Source: Planctomycetaceae bacterium
GTDB taxonomy: Bacteria > Planctomycetota > Planctomycetia > Pirellulales > Thermoguttaceae
Direction: 5' to 3'
DNA: 5,436 bases
Assembly (NCBI GenBank): GCA_031274045.1
Contig: JAISQS010000245.1
Coordinates: 1-5,436 of the forward strand
The notes below the pieces were generated by a model that saw only the letters and a list, made by a program, of their open reading frames with translations, was not told where the DNA came from and did no database searches. A program made the translations under genes and the position numbers. This document shows, piece by piece, positions 4,463 to 5,436 of this stretch (positions are counted from its first letter, which is position 1; each line of letters starts with the position of its first letter).

Positions 4463-5436
4463 ATGTTTTTTACGGTTTTGAAAATTTTGGTTGAATTTTT
4501 TATTAGCGTCGTTATTTATTTTCGGGCGTTTGTGTTTGGTGTTCTGTGTTGTATTGTTTGTTTGGTTGGGTTGTTTGGTTGGGTTGCGGGTTTATGTTTT
4601 GGAGAGGAATCGTCTGTTTTTTTTGGGCAAGATAATTTTTGTGTAGAAGATTTTTGTGATTCTGCGGATCATAATTTTTTTGCCAAAGAGACTTTTTTGT
4701 TGACGGAAGCGATACGTGATGAGTTGCTGATTGATGATGGAATTAGTTGGTCTGATGATGTGAAGTTTGGCGCGCAGGGTCTGCCGAGCGATGTTATTTT
4801 GGCACAAGCTTGGCGCGGTCGCGGCGGTTGTTTGTGGGGCAATTTGTACTATTCGGATACCGTACTGAAACCGAAAGATTCCAGTTGGAAAACTAAACCG
4901 GACAGTTATGGATTGCAAGTTGGCATAGATGTTTTGACGGATCACGAAGTCTATTCGACCTTCGTATTTAACGTAAATCAATCCAAAACGAAAATCGGTA
5001 ATCACGCCAAATCAACAATAGATAATTTTCTCTTCGGCTACGGCAAATTGTATCATTGGCAAATAGCACACGCCGCAGCAGGCATGAACATCGGATACGA
5101 TCAATACAGCATAAACTCACTCGGTCACAAATTCACCGGCAACGGACTCCAAGCACGGCTTGATGGTGAAGTAGGTTTGAGTTTCATTTTTACGAAGTGG
5201 GACATAAAACCGTTTTATGGTTTGCAGTACGATTTTGTCTATCACGGCAGACTTGATGCCAAAGACAGCAGCGGCGTGTTTCAAGGAGATTACAACGGTC
5301 ACAACTTATCACAACTTCTCGGTATTCGTTTTAATTGGAAGCCGATTGCGGGTCTGTTATTGTTTCAATCAAGATTTACGTGGGTTCACGAGTTGCTAAA
5401 AAATCCGCAGCCATTCTACTCAAGCCACTTCTCCTC
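4463..5436 (+). CDS. Autotransporter-type outer-membrane beta-barrel protein (3' end beyond window)
   Basis: The frame is open from the ATG at 4463 to the window edge: 324 codons and no stop. The first 46 residues are very hydrophobic (LCCIVCLVGLFGWVAG before LCFGEES), an unusually long signal sequence. After an acidic linker (about 47-115) comes the barrel, from AWRGRGGCLWGNLYYSD. Strands of alternating residues follow: YGLQVGIDVL, YSTFVFNVNQ, AAAGMNIGYDQYSI, LQARLDGEVGLSF, WDIKPFYGLQYDFVYHG, LSQLLGIRFNW. The KPFYGLQYD strand and the order of the strands match autotransporter C-terminal beta-domains of the size seen in planctomycetes. There is no room for a large passenger domain, so this is probably a stand-alone barrel or one with a short passenger. 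Upstream, in-frame TAA at 4436-4438 limits the start, and no good ribosome site is seen. Codon use changes along the gene, and a 13-bp tandem repeat lies in the signal region. Confidence 0.8.
   Translation, partial: MFFTVLKILVEFFISVVIYFRAFVFGVLCCIVCLVGLFGWVAGLCFGEESSVFFGQDNFCVEDFCDSADHNFFAKETFLLTEAIRDELLIDDGISWSDDVKFGAQGLPSDVILAQAWRGRGGCLWGNLYYSDTVLKPKDSSWKTKPDSYGLQVGIDVLTDHEVYSTFVFNVNQSKTKIGNHAKSTIDNFLFGYGKLYHWQIAHAAAGMNIGYDQYSINSLGHKFTGNGLQARLDGEVGLSFIFTKWDIKPFYGLQYDFVYHGRLDAKDSSGVFQGDYNGHNLSQLLGIRFNWKPIAGLLLFQSRFTWVHELLKNPQPFYSSHFS
4558..4586 (+). repeat. 13-bp tandem repeat within the signal-peptide codons
   Basis: GTTTGGTTGGGTT at 4560-4572 is repeated exactly at 4573-4585; the periodic tract covers 4558-4586. 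It encodes the CLVGLFGWV part of the signal sequence. The 13-base period is not a multiple of three, so gain or loss of one unit would shift the reading frame. Confidence 0.7.

Noticed and set aside
4320..4474. GTTTTTTACG at 4320-4329 and 4465-4474
   Set aside because: A 10-bp match dominated by a T-run in very T-rich DNA; chance is the simplest explanation.
4592..5005. Minus-strand frame of 137 codons
   Set aside because: Antisense to the beta-barrel gene, whose + frame shows a signal sequence and regular alternating barrel strands.

Overview
The window reads as AT-rich chromosomal DNA from an anaerobic, Gram-negative-type bacterium. The gene content best fits a low-GC planctomycete, possibly from an animal gut. 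Three things point that way: the end of an [FeFe]-hydrogenase, a DoxX/MauE-type redox membrane protein with a fused thioredoxin-like end beside a DUF1573 protein (a pairing I associate with planctomycetes), and an autotransporter-type outer-membrane beta-barrel. The lineage is an inference from family resemblance; no marker gene is present.

Layout. Bases 1-117 (+) hold the last 38 codons of an [FeFe]-hydrogenase H-cluster domain. Converging on it, four minus-strand genes occupy 213-3509. In their reading order they are: a MauE/DoxX-like membrane protein with a C-terminal CxxC thioredoxin-like domain (3509-2577); after 34 bp, an 87-residue secreted peptide with eight cysteines in its mature part (2542-2279); after a gene-free 553-bp gap containing two pairs of short repeats, a 353-residue signal-peptide protein with a C-terminal PEP/membrane-span/Arg-Lys tail (1725-664); and, overlapping it by 14 bp, a membrane-anchored DUF1573 protein (677-213). 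About 950 bp upstream of the membrane protein's preferred start is mostly non-coding. It holds a G8 tract, a possible 49-residue ORF, a good rho-independent terminator on the + strand and a 15-bp tandem duplication. The last gene, 4463 to the window edge (+), encodes the N-terminus and most of a small autotransporter-type beta-barrel protein.

How the genes may work together. The central minus-strand cluster looks like an envelope thiol-redox cassette. A MauE-like membrane protein with an SCGC motif and a CSKC thioredoxin-like domain could pass electrons to, or oxidise, cysteines outside the cytoplasm. The adjacent Cys-rich peptide is the obvious candidate substrate. The DUF1573 protein (SCNC motif) and the large exported protein could be partners or receivers. 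The arrangement recalls the Bacteroidetes neighbourhoods where short NVEALA-type peptides lie near DUF1573 and redox proteins. I see no sequence relation, so this is an analogy only. The hydrogenase and the beta-barrel are flanking genes with no evident link to the cassette.
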